Assembly (NCBI GenBank): GCA_020060485.1
Contig: JAGVAB010000157.1
Span: 1 to 32,581, forward strand
Direction of reading: 5' to 3'
DNA: 32,581 bases
Origin: Anaerolineales bacterium
GTDB taxonomy: Bacteria; Chloroflexota; Anaerolineae; Anaerolineales; Anaerolineaceae
Of this stretch, positions 1 to 7,654 are shown in pieces. Both the position numbers and the translations under genes were made by a program. The notes beneath the pieces are model-generated. The model was not told where the DNA came from. It saw nothing but the letters and a program-made list of their open reading frames with translations, and made no database searches. Within the stretch, counting starts at the first letter, position 1. Every line of letters starts with the position of its first letter.

Positions 1-372
1 ACCATCTGGTGCGGGGATAATGTCATCTGCGTGCTTGCCATGACCATTCAGGCCATTAACACTCACTGTAATCTCGTTGTAAGGATTGGTTTCGCTGCCA
101 GTGGCATGGCAGATGGTGATCTTGCCATCCTCGATTTCCAATGGGATTGTGGGGCAGCCACCATCTGGCACGGGGTAGATATCGTTGGAGTGCCCAAGAT
201 GTTCTTTTGCTGTGATATTGTCGACAGCGATTTCTTCATACGGATTGGCCAGGTCGCCGGTGGCATGACAGAAAGATACCGGCATATTGGGATCACAACC
301 TGCGAGCAGGGTCATCGCAAGAATTTGAATAAACATTGTTGATAAAATCATCATTTTTCTTTGCTTGTTCAT
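1..372 (-). CDS. Repeat-containing lipoprotein with CHATG motifs (3' end cut by window)
   Basis: The reading frame is open from an ATG at 370-372 to the window edge, giving 124 codons with no stop. An AGGAGA Shine-Dalgarno (378-383) precedes the ATG by five bases. The N-terminus is a lipoprotein signal with lipobox LAGC (Cys26). The rest is a tandem repeat of about 45 residues: one copy starts SFCHATGDLANPYEEI, the next TICHATGSETNPYNEI, and each continues through paired His residues to a D-I-x-P-x-P-D-G tail. The C-H and later H-H residues are conserved in both copies, which could mean metal binding, but that is inference. The protein should be anchored outside the membrane. I do not know a function. 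The remaining length and number of repeats cannot be seen. Confidence 0.85.
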   Translation of the reverse strand, partial: MNKQRKMMILSTMFIQILAMTLLAGCDPNMPVSFCHATGDLANPYEEIAVDNITAKEHLGHSNDIYPVPDGGCPTIPLEIEDGKITICHATGSETNPYNEITVSVNGLNGHGKHADDIIPAPDG

Positions 373-556
373 ATATTTCTCCTATGTTGCAAATAGATCA
401 TCTTGCTGGCATGCCGGCATCCCCCGCATTTTGAAGCAGTGGCCGGCTGTTAACAAGACCAAATCAGCTCATTAAAAACAGGAACAGAACTCGCCAAAAA
501 GGAAGCGGCAGGTTTTTCGTACTGAAGCCGATTGCGAAATCTGGAACTTCGCTTTT

Positions 557-970
557 TCAGCGGCGACGCCTCGAACCGGCAAATACGCCGAGAATGAGAA
601 ATACGAGTGCCACTCCAATCAAGAAACCAAGGTTATACTGACTGCCATCGTTATGCACTTCATACATCTGGATGGCCGGATTAATAAATGACAACACCAG
701 AGTAATTGGTGAAATGATCCCGTGCCAGATTCCCGCCAGGATACCGGCGATGCGATTTTGTGCATCGGCTGTGTTCATCAGCGGGTTCAGACCGGGCGTT
801 GTGATTTGGATTTTGAAACCGGGCACGTTGATTTGGCCGCTGGGAGCAGGATTGCCAGCTTGCGAATCCGGGACAGGCGTATTGATCTGTAAAACGTTGT
901 CGGTGGCACAGCCTGCAACAATAGCAAGCACCAAGACCATAATGACAAGAATGATCGGTTTATTCTTCAA
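557..970 (-). CDS. Small lipoprotein with a C-terminal membrane segment, function unknown
   Basis: This encodes 137 residues. The start is TTG, decided by a very strong GGAGGTAATAA ribosome site directly upstream. The N-terminus is a lipoprotein signal with lipobox VAGC (Cys21). A Pro/Gly/Asn-rich linker follows to about residue 70, then a conserved-looking block containing G-I-W-H-G, S-P-I-T and Y-E-V-H-N-D-G. The protein ends in a hydrophobic helix (about 114-132) with a positive SRRRR tail, so it may be held in the membrane at both ends. Small proteins with a similar WHG...SPI...YEVHN pattern occur widely as hypothetical proteins (from memory). No catalytic motif is visible and the neighbours give no clue. 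Confidence 0.8.
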   Translation of the reverse strand: MKNKPIILVIMVLVLAIVAGCATDNVLQINTPVPDSQAGNPAPSGQINVPGFKIQITTPGLNPLMNTADAQNRIAGILAGIWHGIISPITLVLSFINPAIQMYEVHNDGSQYNLGFLIGVALVFLILGVFAGSRRRR

Positions 971-1240
971 TTATTACCTCCAGTTTTACGTTGAATAAAT
1001 TTTTCCATGAATGAGTTGTCGCAGGTTCATGATCCACCAACGGCAAGGGCTAATCGGGAAGTCGAATCACTGAACTGATTTTATTGTGAACGACTGATCA
1101 CAACGGTTTCTTCCTTATCCCGAACTGATGCCATGTTAACATCCTATTCGATAGGAGCTATTTATGTCCCTAAAAAAAACTATCAAATATCTATATTTCT
1201 ACGGGTTACATGCAGGACTTTTTTGAAGAAGCTTTCATCT

Positions 1241-1291
1241 GAAAATCAAAAACGCCCTCCATGTTTATGCGGGAGAGGACGTTTGATTTTC
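1241..1291. terminator. Long imperfect hairpin, possible bidirectional terminator
   Basis: The left arm GAAAATCAAA plus ACG-CCCTCC (1241-1260) matches the reverse complement of 1271-1291 with small bulges. The G/C-rich core is flanked by A-rich sequence on the left and T-rich sequence on the right, so both strands would give a stem followed by a short U-rich run. It lies downstream of the operon ending at 1401. A function as terminator is inferred; a small mobile repeat is the alternative. Confidence 0.45.
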
Positions 1292-1326
1292 TTGGAGCAT
1301 CAGAAAAATTACCCAATGGTTGCAAA

Positions 1327-1364
1327 CTGATACTCCCCACGGCTTTAGCCGCGGGGAGTATCAG
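1327..1364. repeat. 17-bp-stem palindrome resembling an IS200/IS605-type end
   Basis: CTGATACTCCCC-A-CGGC (1327-1343), loop TTTA, then GCCG-C-GGGGAGTATCAG (1348-1364). There are 16 paired positions and one A-C mismatch. The core CCCCACGGCTTTAGCCGCGGGG looks like the terminal hairpins of IS200/IS605 elements and the 3' hairpin of TnpB-associated omega RNAs. No tnpA or tnpB is present in the window. It lies 37 bases past the operon stop at 1401, so a role as a 3'-end hairpin of that transcript is also possible, though no strong T run follows. Confidence 0.6.
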
Positions 1365-1400
1365 TAAATATATCACCGGGGTCTCATAACAACCGATCAA

Positions 1401-2372
1401 CTACTTGATCGCAATCGTTACTCCCTCCGCGATTGATCTTTCACATGCTTCAACCACCTTTTGGGCAACAATGGCGTCATCCAGGGTTGAAAGGGGTGCC
1501 CCGCCTTTGAGGCATACGTTCACGAAATGGGCTACCTCATTGCTGATGGTGCCCTGGTAGGCGGTATAGGTGTGCGAGTGTGCGTAACCCTTCTTTATTT
1601 CTACCCAATCCTGATAGGTATACCGAGTGGTTCCGGATGTACCAATCACCTTTACCATAAATGTCCAGGGGTCGGCGGAATAATCATCAGCTGCAAAACT
1701 TGCACACAAGTGCGCCAGCCCGCCATTCTCCAACTCGATTAGCACCATTGCCAGGTCTTCCTGGGTCAGCGATTCGTAATGACGGGTAGCCTTCATGGCT
1801 GAAACGCTTTTGGGATAACCTACCAGGTACATCATCGTGTAGATATTGTGGGTCAAAATGTGGCGCACCATACCCGGAAGGGTGGAGGCGCGCTCTTCAG
1901 AATGATGAATGTTATACATTACATAGCAAGAGATCACTTTGCCCAGGTCGCCGTTCTCTATCAAGACTTTGGCGCGCTTGAGACTGTCTTCATGGATCAT
2001 GTTATGACCGGGCATGCATACCAGACCGCGTTTTTCAGATAAGGCTTTCATCTCCTCGATTTCAGCCACCGTGAACGCCAACGGTTTCTCGACCAGAACA
2101 TGCTTGCCGTGTTCCATAGCCAGTCGGGCATATTGTAGGTGGGTCTCCAGGTTGGTCAAAACGAAAACAGCATCGATTTCTGGATCTTTAACCAAATCAT
2201 CCGGCGTTTCGAACCATTTGCACCCATACTGCTCGGCACGCTTCATTCCTGAGGAGTGGGTGCGGTTCCATACGCCAAACAGTTTTGCGTTGGGCAGAGC
2301 TTTGACTGCGATTTCATGAAGCTGTGATATTTCTCCTGTTCCGATAAATCCAATACCAACGGGTTTACTCAT
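1401..2372 (-). CDS. Gfo/Idh/MocA-family NAD(P)-dependent oxidoreductase
   Basis: This encodes 323 residues. The start chosen is the ATG at 2370-2372, behind AAGGAG at optimal spacing; a TTG seven codons upstream lies before that ribosome site. The N-terminal Rossmann domain has GFIGTGEIS at residues 8-16. The family catalytic motif EKP is at 95-97 (Lys96), followed by the C-terminal sheet domain with THNIYTM as the likely active-site His region. Length is typical. Family members oxidise sugars, inositols or sugar derivatives, or reduce keto-sugars. This is the last gene of the import operon, 27 bases after the isomerase, so it probably processes the same imported sugar or polyol. The substrate cannot be told from sequence. 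Confidence 0.92.
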   Translation of the reverse strand: MSKPVGIGFIGTGEISQLHEIAVKALPNAKLFGVWNRTHSSGMKRAEQYGCKWFETPDDLVKDPEIDAVFVLTNLETHLQYARLAMEHGKHVLVEKPLAFTVAEIEEMKALSEKRGLVCMPGHNMIHEDSLKRAKVLIENGDLGKVISCYVMYNIHHSEERASTLPGMVRHILTHNIYTMMYLVGYPKSVSAMKATRHYESLTQEDLAMVLIELENGGLAHLCASFAADDYSADPWTFMVKVIGTSGTTRYTYQDWVEIKKGYAHSHTYTAYQGTISNEVAHFVNVCLKGGAPLSTLDDAIVAQKVVEACERSIAEGVTIAIK

Positions 2373-2399
2373 TTTTTTCTCCTTGTGGGGCAATGTGTT

Positions 2400-3038
2400 T
2401 TACAACTGCTTCGCCAGTCGTCTCTGGAAAGCTTCGTTGAGATTCCTGTCCGCAATGGTTTCAACATCGATGATCTCTAATACACCTGGATATGCCAGTA
2501 CCGGAAGAAGGATATCATCTTGCAGGACATCGATGATTTTCGCAAACGGCTGGTGTACGAGCTCAGATATATTCTCCAGGGTGGTGCGGTACATTTTTTG
2601 TGGCTCGGAGCGATGAGGTGGATACCCTCCGCCGCGCTCGACACTGAAGATGCGATCGAATATGAATCTTAAGTTTACATCACCAGCCCAACCATAACCT
2701 TGGTTCAAAGCCAGCGAAATGCAGTTGCCACCGTTAATTTGGGTGAATAGCCAGGCGTCCATGGAGTTTAGTATGTGTCCGCAGAAAACGCCCGGATATT
2801 GCATGACTGAATTCAGATAGCCTTGTCCTGTTCCACAGCCACCGACCACGAAGTCAACCCGCTGCAGGTTCAGCAGGATCGCCGAGAGCAAACCGGTGTG
2901 GATATAGGATAGCTCAGGAATGGCCCCACCCTCAGTCATCCCGGCGTTGATAATTGTGTGACCACGTCCAGCCAGAGCTGCTATGATATCGGAATTTTTG
3001 TCGGCTGCGCTGGTCTCATTGATGACGGCTATTCTCAT
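2400..3038 (-). CDS. RpiB/LacA/LacB-family sugar-phosphate isomerase (long form)
   Basis: This encodes 212 residues. Hallmarks are MRIAVINETSAADKN at the start, VVGGCGTGQG (the CGTG phosphate/active-site loop with the catalytic Cys), then DAWLFTQINGGNCISL and NQGYGWAGDVNL. It is longer than the usual RpiB of about 150 residues. The extra C-terminal part, starting around GGGYPPHR, resembles the about-210-residue subfamily annotated as RpiB/LacA/LacB-like. Family enzymes interconvert aldose and ketose phosphates or related C4-C6 sugars. It lies 23 bases after the transketolase C half, so it likely supplies or consumes a transketolase substrate. A paralogue is at 20127-20753. In transketolase-type sulfoglycolysis a similar isomerase works with a split transketolase; whether this one does is inference. 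Confidence 0.9.
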   Translation of the reverse strand: MRIAVINETSAADKNSDIIAALAGRGHTIINAGMTEGGAIPELSYIHTGLLSAILLNLQRVDFVVGGCGTGQGYLNSVMQYPGVFCGHILNSMDAWLFTQINGGNCISLALNQGYGWAGDVNLRFIFDRIFSVERGGGYPPHRSEPQKMYRTTLENISELVHQPFAKIIDVLQDDILLPVLAYPGVLEIIDVETIADRNLNEAFQRRLAKQL

Positions 3039-3061
3039 GCTTGAACTCTCCTAAATAAAAG

Positions 3062-4018
3062 TTACGCTGAATCAGCCGGCATGCGTTTCAATGAAACGCG
3101 TTTGACCGCAGATACGATGTCCTCCACCCCCAACCCGAAAGCGTCCATGAGCATCTCGGGGTCAGGAGAAGTCCGAGCGAACGTGTCCGCGATACCCACC
3201 CGAACCATTGGAGTGGGGCAACATTCGCTCAGCAGTTCAGCCACAGCCCCACCTAATCCTCCCAGGATGGTGTGCTCTTCTGCGGTCACGATCGCACCGG
3301 TCTGTTCAGCCGCCTGAAGTACCAGGTCGTTGTCCAGGGGTTTTAATGAAGATAGGTTGATAACCCGAGCCTGAATATTTTCTGCTGCCAGCACTTCGGC
3401 GGCGAGCATGCTCCGCCCTACCATCGATCCTATCGCCAGTATGGCCACGTCACCTCCCTGGCGCAAGACTTGACCTTTACCTATCTTCACGGCAAGTCCC
3501 GGCGGGTTAACCGGCAGTGATGAAGCCCGGCTCAAGCGGAAATATACCGGTCCGTCATACTCTGCAATCACTGGCACCCAGCTTGCTGTCTCGTTGGCAT
3601 CCGCGGGCACGATAACGGTCATTTCAGGCAAGACGCGCATCATCGCCAAGTCTTTAATGGCGTGATGTGTGGGGCCATCCTTAAAATCTGACAGACCGGC
3701 ATAACTAGAGGCGATCTTCACATTTGTGCGGGCGTAGCAAACGCAGGTGCGGATCTGCTCCATCGCCCTGAGTGATACCAGAGCGGCAAACCCGTTCACG
3801 AATGGGATCATCCCACCCAGCGCCAGCCCTACTGCCGTATCGACCATACAGGGTTCGGCAATTCCGGTGTTAATAAACCGTTCCGGGAACCGTGCGCCAA
3901 ACAGATTGGAATAGGTGGAAGCTGAGGTATCGGCATCCAAAACGACCACATTTGAATTCACCTCGCCATATACTGCCAATGCCTTCCCATATGCTTCTCG
4001 AATTGATAATTCAGCCAT
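3062..4018 (-). CDS. Transketolase, C-terminal half (pyrimidine-binding and C domains)
   Basis: This encodes 318 residues, starting at ATG with GGGAG upstream. It is the second half of a split transketolase. The PYR domain contains VVVLDAD and TGIAEP (Glu55 is the family glutamate that activates thiamine diphosphate; the next residue is Pro where Gln is usual). GPTHHAIKDLAMMR follows at the domain core, and the C-terminal transketolase domain has AILAIGSMVG. It must pair with the N half encoded 24 bases upstream. Together they move a two-carbon ketol unit between sugars in the cytoplasm. Because it sits in an inducible transport operon, it is probably a pathway-specific transketolase and not the housekeeping one. 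Confidence 0.93.
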   Translation of the reverse strand: MAELSIREAYGKALAVYGEVNSNVVVLDADTSASTYSNLFGARFPERFINTGIAEPCMVDTAVGLALGGMIPFVNGFAALVSLRAMEQIRTCVCYARTNVKIASSYAGLSDFKDGPTHHAIKDLAMMRVLPEMTVIVPADANETASWVPVIAEYDGPVYFRLSRASSLPVNPPGLAVKIGKGQVLRQGGDVAILAIGSMVGRSMLAAEVLAAENIQARVINLSSLKPLDNDLVLQAAEQTGAIVTAEEHTILGGLGGAVAELLSECCPTPMVRVGIADTFARTSPDPEMLMDAFGLGVEDIVSAVKRVSLKRMPADSA

Positions 4019-4042
4019 GTTCTTGCACTCCCTTGTCTTTCG

Positions 4043-4882
4043 TTATCCGCCAGATGGAGTCAGCTCAACCAAGGCCTGCTCTAATTGAGCTTGGTTGGGC
4101 GGCATACCATGCCAGCGGGCATCATTTTCCATAAACGAAACGCCTTTACCCTTGGTGGTGTGGGCGATGATAACCTGGGGACCGGAATGGATCTCTTTTG
4201 CTTGGTCCAGCGCTTCTACGACCTGTCTCATGTTGTGCCCATTGATCTCGATCACTTGCCAATTGAAGGCGCGCCATTTGTCGATAAATGGCTCGAGGGG
4301 CATAATCTCGTGTACCGCCCCGTCCAGTTGGACATCGTTGAAATCGACGATGGCGGTTAAATTTGCTAAGCGGTACTTGGCAGCCAACATGGCACCTTCC
4401 CAGACGATGCCAGCCTGGCATTCTCCATCCCCGAGCATGACATAAACGCGATAGTTTAACTTCCTGTATCGGGCAGCCTGTGCGAGACCGGCACCTATCG
4501 CCACGCCGTGACCCAAGATGCCGGAGGTCATTTCGACCCCCGGAGTTTTCAACCGATCAGGATGACCCTGTAAATGGCAGGAAAGCTCACCCCAATGGTG
4601 CAAGTCTTCCAGTGGAAAAAAGCCCTTACGCGCCAGAGCAGAGTACAAAAGGGCAGAGGCATGCCCTTTGCTGAGGATAAACCGATCACGTTCAGGCATA
4701 TCCGGTTGTTGTGGATTAATGTGCATGTGGTGAAAATAAAGCGCAGCCATTATTTCAGCCCCTGAGAGCGAGCCGCCGGGGTGTCCAGCCTGGCGGTGAT
4801 AAATCATCTCCAGGCTATCAACTCTGAGCTGGCGTGCTTTTTCTTGCAGGTCAATGATAAGCTTTTCAGTATGGTAACTCAT
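4043..4882 (-). CDS. Transketolase, N-terminal half (ThDP-binding)
   Basis: This encodes 279 residues. I choose the ATG at 4880-4882, preceded by AGAAAGG; an ATG seven codons upstream has no ribosome site. Visible family motifs are GHPGGSLS (33-40), SKGHAS (His74), the diphosphate/Mg motif GDGE (151-154) with its Asn at 182 in VDFNDVQLDG, and KGKGVSFME near the end. These identify the first half of a split transketolase. It is 115 bases after the permease gene and 24 bases before the C half. The N-terminal helix (TEKLIIDLQEKARQLR) is the part matched by the 29-codon remnant at 20781-20870. Confidence 0.93.
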   Translation of the reverse strand: MSYHTEKLIIDLQEKARQLRVDSLEMIYHRQAGHPGGSLSGAEIMAALYFHHMHINPQQPDMPERDRFILSKGHASALLYSALARKGFFPLEDLHHWGELSCHLQGHPDRLKTPGVEMTSGILGHGVAIGAGLAQAARYRKLNYRVYVMLGDGECQAGIVWEGAMLAAKYRLANLTAIVDFNDVQLDGAVHEIMPLEPFIDKWRAFNWQVIEINGHNMRQVVEALDQAKEIHSGPQVIIAHTTKGKGVSFMENDARWHGMPPNQAQLEQALVELTPSGG

Positions 4883-4997
4883 CTGGAACCTTTCTTGGAT
4901 CATTGCATAAAGAGATAATATTTCGGTTAAGCCGGGACGATGAAGTATTCATGGTACGCCAAAGTCTGTTGGTTGCAGACGTTTTTTGTGTGTTGGT

Positions 4998-6014
4998 TCA
5001 AGTTCTCTGGCGTCTCCGAATATAGTCGAAACTGATGGCAAACAACAACACTAAACCGATAACTACTTTGTGGTAGTAGGGATTTATATTCAGCATGATC
5101 ATCCCGTTCTGCAAGATACCTATCAGCACCGCACCGATTGCAATCCCCAGCACACTGCCCGAACCGCCTGAGAAGCTTAATCCACCCAGAATTGCAGCCG
5201 TGATAGCAGTCAACTCGAATCCTTCTCCTGCGCCTGGGTGACCCATGGTCATACGCCCAGCCTGGATCATGCCAACGATGATGGCAAATACGGTTGAGAA
5301 AATGTAGCACAGGATGATGCGCTTATCTACATTCATTCCTGAAAGGCGCGCCGCCTCCATATTGCCGCCGACAGCGTAGATATGGCGGCCGATATAGGTA
5401 TAGCGCAGGATGAAATAAGTAACCACCAGAATGACCAGATAGATGACTACCGGAATCGGGATCTGACCGAACAAAAAGCCCTGACCATAATAATTGAATG
5501 GGCGCGGCATATCCGTGATGGGAAAACCCATGGTCAAAACCAGCATTGCTCCACGAGCTACGCCCATGGTTACCAGCGTGATTAGAAAACCATGCATTTT
5601 CAACTTGGTGACAAACAATCCGTGAATAATTCCGATCAGCACACCTAAGAGCAGAGTCAGGGCGATTCCCTGCCAAATGGGCATCCCAAGTTTTACAATG
5701 AAATGGCCCGCCATGACACCGCCGACGGCTACGATGGAGCCTACTGATAGGTCAATTCCACCGGTAAGAATAACAAAGCCAACGCCTGTGGCGCCAATCG
5801 CCAGGATAGCGATATCCCTCGACATGGTCTTGATATTGTCTACGCCTACAAAGCGCGGGTTAATGAAGCCCGCGATTGTGATTAGAATAATGACAATCAG
5901 CAACAAGATCACTTCATTGTGTTTGAAAAAAAAGGTAATATCCTTAAGACGTTCTGCTGAGAACGCATGCTCCACAAATGCCTTCAATTTCTTAGACATG
6001 GTTTGGCTATTCAT
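4998..6014 (-). CDS. Sugar ABC transporter permease (RbsC/BPD_transp_2 family)
   Basis: This encodes 338 residues from the ATG at 6012-6014, with GGAGG 11 bases upstream. The open frame extends 20 codons further, but that would overlap the end of the ATPase gene. The protein has multiple hydrophobic segments and the family signature region with GGIDLSVGS. Near the C-terminus is EGFELTAITAAILGG, the usual RbsC-type coupling segment. It should form the membrane channel with the double ATPase (6052-7575) and the binding lipoprotein (7655-8833) for import of a monosaccharide or polyol. A 115-base gap separates it from the transketolase genes. Confidence 0.93.
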   Translation of the reverse strand: MNSQTMSKKLKAFVEHAFSAERLKDITFFFKHNEVILLLIVIILITIAGFINPRFVGVDNIKTMSRDIAILAIGATGVGFVILTGGIDLSVGSIVAVGGVMAGHFIVKLGMPIWQGIALTLLLGVLIGIIHGLFVTKLKMHGFLITLVTMGVARGAMLVLTMGFPITDMPRPFNYYGQGFLFGQIPIPVVIYLVILVVTYFILRYTYIGRHIYAVGGNMEAARLSGMNVDKRIILCYIFSTVFAIIVGMIQAGRMTMGHPGAGEGFELTAITAAILGGLSFSGGSGSVLGIAIGAVLIGILQNGMIMLNINPYYHKVVIGLVLLFAISFDYIRRRQRT

Positions 6015-6051
6015 CTTTATTTGCGCCTCCGTGTTTTGAAAATATAGTGAA

Positions 6052-7575
6052 TCAATTCGCAATTGGTGAATCAAATACCAAAAACTTGGTGGCGCAGGTC
6101 ATGATTTTTTCCTGGTCAAAATTCGCTACATCGAATTCGCCGGTAATGCGCCCCTGACACATCACAACCACTCGGTCACTCATGCCCATGATCTCGGGCA
6201 TTTCAGATGAGATCATCAAAATGCCCATGCCCTCTTTTGCAAGCTGGCTTATCAAAGCATGTACTTCGGCTTTGGCACCCACATCGATCCCACGGGTTGG
6301 TTCATCCATGATTAAAACTTTGGGTTTTGTGGCTAGCCACTTGGCTAAGACTACTTTCTGTTGATTCCCGCCGCTCAACTCGTTCACCTGCTTATCCAGG
6401 CTGGATGTGGCAATATTCAATTTCTGTACATAATTTTCAACGATCTTGTTCTCTTGCCTAAAACTGATCATACCTAACAAGTTAGAGATGCGTTGCAAAA
6501 TTGCCATGCTGGCATTTTCTTTTATGTTCATACCCAGGACCAGTCCCTGTTGTTTTCGATCTTCAGGCACCCACCCAATTCCATTTTCGACAGCATCGGA
6601 AGGGTTATTAATCTGGACGGGTTCATTGTTTATCAGGATCGACCCACTGGTGCGGCGATCGGCGCCAAAGATTAATCGGGCGACGTCGGTGCGTCCTGCC
6701 CCGACCAGACCGGCTAATCCCACGATCTCGCCCTTACGGACGGTCAGGCTCACATTATCAACGAGGTTGTTGCCGCTCAAGCCGCGCACCTCCAGAACAG
6801 GTTCCTTTATTTCCGATTCCACTTTGGGGAAAAGTCCCACTTCTCGTCCTACCATTAAACGGATAACCTTCTCCATGGTTGCTTCCTGGATGGGGAGTTC
6901 TCCCACCCGTTGTCCATCACGCATGACGATCACCCGGTCGACTATCTTCAGTATTTCCTCAATCCGGTGGCTGATAAACACCACCGACACCCCTTTTTCT
7001 TTCAAACGGTTCATGATCTCGAAAATCGCTTTCACTTCCTTGTTTGAGAGCGCTGATGTTGGCTCGTCCATCAATATTAAATGAGCATTGCGTGATACAG
7101 CTTTGGTAATTTCAACCATCTGCTGAGCGGCAACGGTAAGGTCTTTCACCAACTTGTTCGGAGGGATATCAACACCAAGGTCACCTAATATGTGTCGGGC
7201 GTCCGCCTCCATTTTCTTAAAATCAACCATCCCCAATGCGGGTATCCGGCGGGGCTCCCGATTCAGGAACAAGTTTTCTGCCACACTCAACTGTGGCACC
7301 AGGGCAAGTTCCTGATAAATCGTGCTGATCCCTAAAGATTGCGACACCTGTGGATTTTTTAGATCAACGTTCTCTCCCCGAAAGTGGATTGAACCTTGAT
7401 CCTTGGTATAGACGCCTGAAAGGATCTTGATCAAGGTTGATTTGCCAGCGCCATTCTCGCCGAGCAGACCGACTACTTCACCAGGGTAGACCTCGAAATC
7501 GACATTATTCAAAGCTTGCACGCCGGGGAATTTTTTGCTGATATTGACCATTCGCAACAAGGGTTGGTGATTCAT
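6052..7575 (-). CDS. Sugar ABC transporter ATP-binding protein, two ATPase domains (RbsA/MglA type)
   Basis: This encodes 507 residues from the ATG at 7573-7575, with AAAGGCAAGG upstream. Domain 1 has Walker A GENGAGKST (39-47) and Walker B LILMDEPTSALS. Domain 2 has a degenerate Walker A (GLAGLVGAGRTD) but a full signature LSGGNQQKVVLAKWL and Walker B VLIMDEPTRGIDVGA. This degenerate second site is normal for the RbsA/MglA/XylG family. It powers import of the sugar delivered by the lipoprotein encoded just upstream. Its start follows a 14-bp-stem intercistronic hairpin at 7605-7639. Confidence 0.95.
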   Translation of the reverse strand: MNHQPLLRMVNISKKFPGVQALNNVDFEVYPGEVVGLLGENGAGKSTLIKILSGVYTKDQGSIHFRGENVDLKNPQVSQSLGISTIYQELALVPQLSVAENLFLNREPRRIPALGMVDFKKMEADARHILGDLGVDIPPNKLVKDLTVAAQQMVEITKAVSRNAHLILMDEPTSALSNKEVKAIFEIMNRLKEKGVSVVFISHRIEEILKIVDRVIVMRDGQRVGELPIQEATMEKVIRLMVGREVGLFPKVESEIKEPVLEVRGLSGNNLVDNVSLTVRKGEIVGLAGLVGAGRTDVARLIFGADRRTSGSILINNEPVQINNPSDAVENGIGWVPEDRKQQGLVLGMNIKENASMAILQRISNLLGMISFRQENKIVENYVQKLNIATSSLDKQVNELSGGNQQKVVLAKWLATKPKVLIMDEPTRGIDVGAKAEVHALISQLAKEGMGILMISSEMPEIMGMSDRVVVMCQGRITGEFDVANFDQEKIMTCATKFLVFDSPIAN

Positions 7576-7604
7576 ACTGCCTTGCCTTTCATTAACTGGA
7601 ATTG

Positions 7605-7639
7605 ATGGTGGCTGTACCATGTCCAGGTACAGCCACCAT
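7605..7639 (-). other. Intercistronic mRNA hairpin between binding protein and ATPase genes
   Basis: ATGGTGGCTGTACC (7605-7618) is perfectly complementary to GGTACAGCCACCAT (7626-7639), with a 7-base loop. It starts 15 bases after the stop of the binding-protein gene and ends 30 bases before the ATPase start. No T run follows, so it is not a clear terminator. Such hairpins commonly protect the 3' end of the upstream message and leave the binding protein made in excess over the other subunits; that role is inferred here. Confidence 0.7.
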
Positions 7640-7654
7640 TCAGCATATTACAGC

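Larger units (their letters stand above)
971..1400. other. Gene-free stretch with palindromes
   Basis: No convincing gene is present. The plus-strand 65-codon frame at 1133-1330 runs through two palindromes and resembles no protein I know. The stretch holds a short hairpin (TCCTAT, loop TCG, ATAGGA, at 1142-1156), an A-rich segment, the imperfect long hairpin at 1241-1291 and the strong palindrome at 1327-1364. It is the 3' flank of the operon that ends at 1401 and the 5' flank of the gene starting at 970. Confidence 0.7.

Noticed and set aside
1133..1330. A 65-codon plus-strand frame
   Set aside because: It runs through the 1142-1156 and 1241-1291 hairpins, has no family resemblance and a poor composition.
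4964..4980. Small hairpin GTCTG/CAGAC with a T run in the permease-transketolase gap
   Set aside because: A five-bp stem is too weak, and the T run is on the strand opposite the operon's transcription.
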